NCBI GenBank assembly: GCA_012965485.1
Contig: DTSF01000002.1
Location: 1 to 6,167 of the forward strand
Length of the DNA stretch: 6,167 nucleotides
From: Dehalococcoidia bacterium
GTDB lineage: Bacteria > Chloroflexota > Dehalococcoidia > SAR202 > UBA826
Direction: 5' to 3'
Below the pieces are notes generated by a model. The model ran no database searches and was not told the DNA's origin. It worked only from the letters and a program-made list of their open reading frames with translations. A program made the position numbers and the translations under genes. Shown piece after piece: positions 5,631 to 6,167 of the stretch (its first letter is position 1; each line of letters begins with the position of its first letter).

Positions 5631-6167
5631 ATGAACGAAAATATTGATAATGACCAACCTAAAATCATCCCACTTAATCCCTCTATTATTTTATTTTGGG
5701 TTGCAATTGCAGCCGCATGTGCCAGTTCGGTAATTGCAACTGCATTTTTTGAACCACTAATACCTGGGTTCCTGACTGGTTACATAAGTTTCTTCATCGA
5801 ATGGACTGGACTTGGAATTATTTTGCCATGCCTTTGGTTAATTGCTATTGGTATTGTGTCCGGTTTACAAAAAATTAAGCGTGTAGGCTCAAATTACCCC
5901 AGAGAAATTGTTGGTTCCTTATTAATAACTGGATCTTTGTGGGGAGCGATAAGCTTTATCCATTTTACTGATTTTGGAATAATTTCAAATATCGGAAGAG
6001 GATCAATCGGTGGAGAGGTTGGACTTCACATAATTGGTGGGAACACGTTAATGGGATGGTTAAGAATAATTTCGTTATTCTACGCTGGGTTAGTAATAAT
6101 CAAACCGCCTATTTTGGTTAAATCCTGGCAGATCATGATACTGTTCCTTTGGTCATTAGGCTTGGCA
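5631..6167 (+). CDS. Membrane protein, N-terminal part, probable FtsK/SpoIIIE DNA translocase anchor (partial)
   Basis: An uninterrupted reading frame of 179 codons runs from ATG 5631 to the window end with no stop, so the gene is 3'-truncated by the window. A short polar N-terminus (MNENIDNDQPK) precedes strongly hydrophobic segments at about 18-40, 58-79, 93-111 and 140-157, with a further one starting near 166. The stretch GRGSIGGEVGLHIIGG followed by LMGWLRIISLFYAGLVII resembles the pattern in FtsK/SpoIIIE membrane domains, where a Gly-Gly-x-x-Gly loop precedes the last helix. FtsK proteins sit at the septum and pump chromosomal DNA. The position after RNase J fits the ftsK neighbourhood I recall from Dehalococcoidia and some Firmicutes. 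The diagnostic Walker motifs and gamma domain lie outside the window, so the assignment rests on topology and context. It could be an unrelated multi-pass membrane protein. A 103-base gap separates it from RNase J. Confidence 0.6.
   Translation, partial: MNENIDNDQPKIIPLNPSIILFWVAIAAACASSVIATAFFEPLIPGFLTGYISFFIEWTGLGIILPCLWLIAIGIVSGLQKIKRVGSNYPREIVGSLLITGSLWGAISFIHFTDFGIISNIGRGSIGGEVGLHIIGGNTLMGWLRIISLFYAGLVIIKPPILVKSWQIMILFLWSLGLA

Noticed and set aside
1..6167. Mobile element, phage, defence system, CRISPR or RNA gene
   Set aside because: The window is tightly filled with conserved housekeeping genes. I saw no transposase, integrase, direct-repeat array, tRNA-like fold or long unexplained stretch. 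The largest gene-free gaps are only 119 and 103 bases.

Overview
The window is an AT-rich bacterial chromosomal segment made up of housekeeping genes. It carries four complete protein genes and the 5' part of a fifth. In order they are: mutS (+, mismatch recognition), aroE (-, shikimate dehydrogenase), a family 4 iron-sulfur uracil-DNA glycosylase (+), an RNase J-type metallo-beta-lactamase ribonuclease (+), and a membrane protein cut by the window end that is probably the N-terminal membrane anchor of an FtsK/SpoIIIE-type DNA translocase (+). I see no tRNA, rRNA, CRISPR array, insertion sequence or prophage gene.

Organism: RNase J plus a family 4 uracil-DNA glycosylase, two TTG starts, weak or absent Shine-Dalgarno sequences, and the order glycosylase - RNase J - probable ftsK suggest Chloroflexota. 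A low-GC Dehalococcoidia or SAR202-like lineage is the most likely source. This is a judgement from remembered protein style and gene order, not from a database search. No phylogenetic marker such as rRNA is present.

Layout: mutS fills 6-2597, and its true start may be at 6, at 21, or off the left edge. It converges on aroE (2594-3439, minus) and the two genes share four bases at their stop codons, leaving no room for a dedicated terminator. A 119-base divergent spacer (3440-3558) separates aroE from the glycosylase gene. It holds three copies of ATATAAG and a good sigma70-like promoter facing aroE. The glycosylase gene (3559-4194) overlaps RNase J (4175-5527) by up to 20 bases, so these two are probably translated as a coupled pair. 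A 103-base spacer (5528-5630) then contains an 11-bp hairpin with a small bulge and a second, weaker inverted repeat. The membrane protein begins at 5631.

Together the genes cover DNA repair (MutS, uracil excision), RNA processing and decay (RNase J), aromatic amino-acid precursor synthesis (AroE), and probably chromosome segregation. The points most worth a second look are: the RNase J protein ends about 100 residues early and lacks the usual C-terminal domain; it has His in place of the usual Ser beside a catalytic His; and the glycosylase ends in a textbook beta-clamp-binding peptide (QLSLF). I found no convincing new multi-gene system here.
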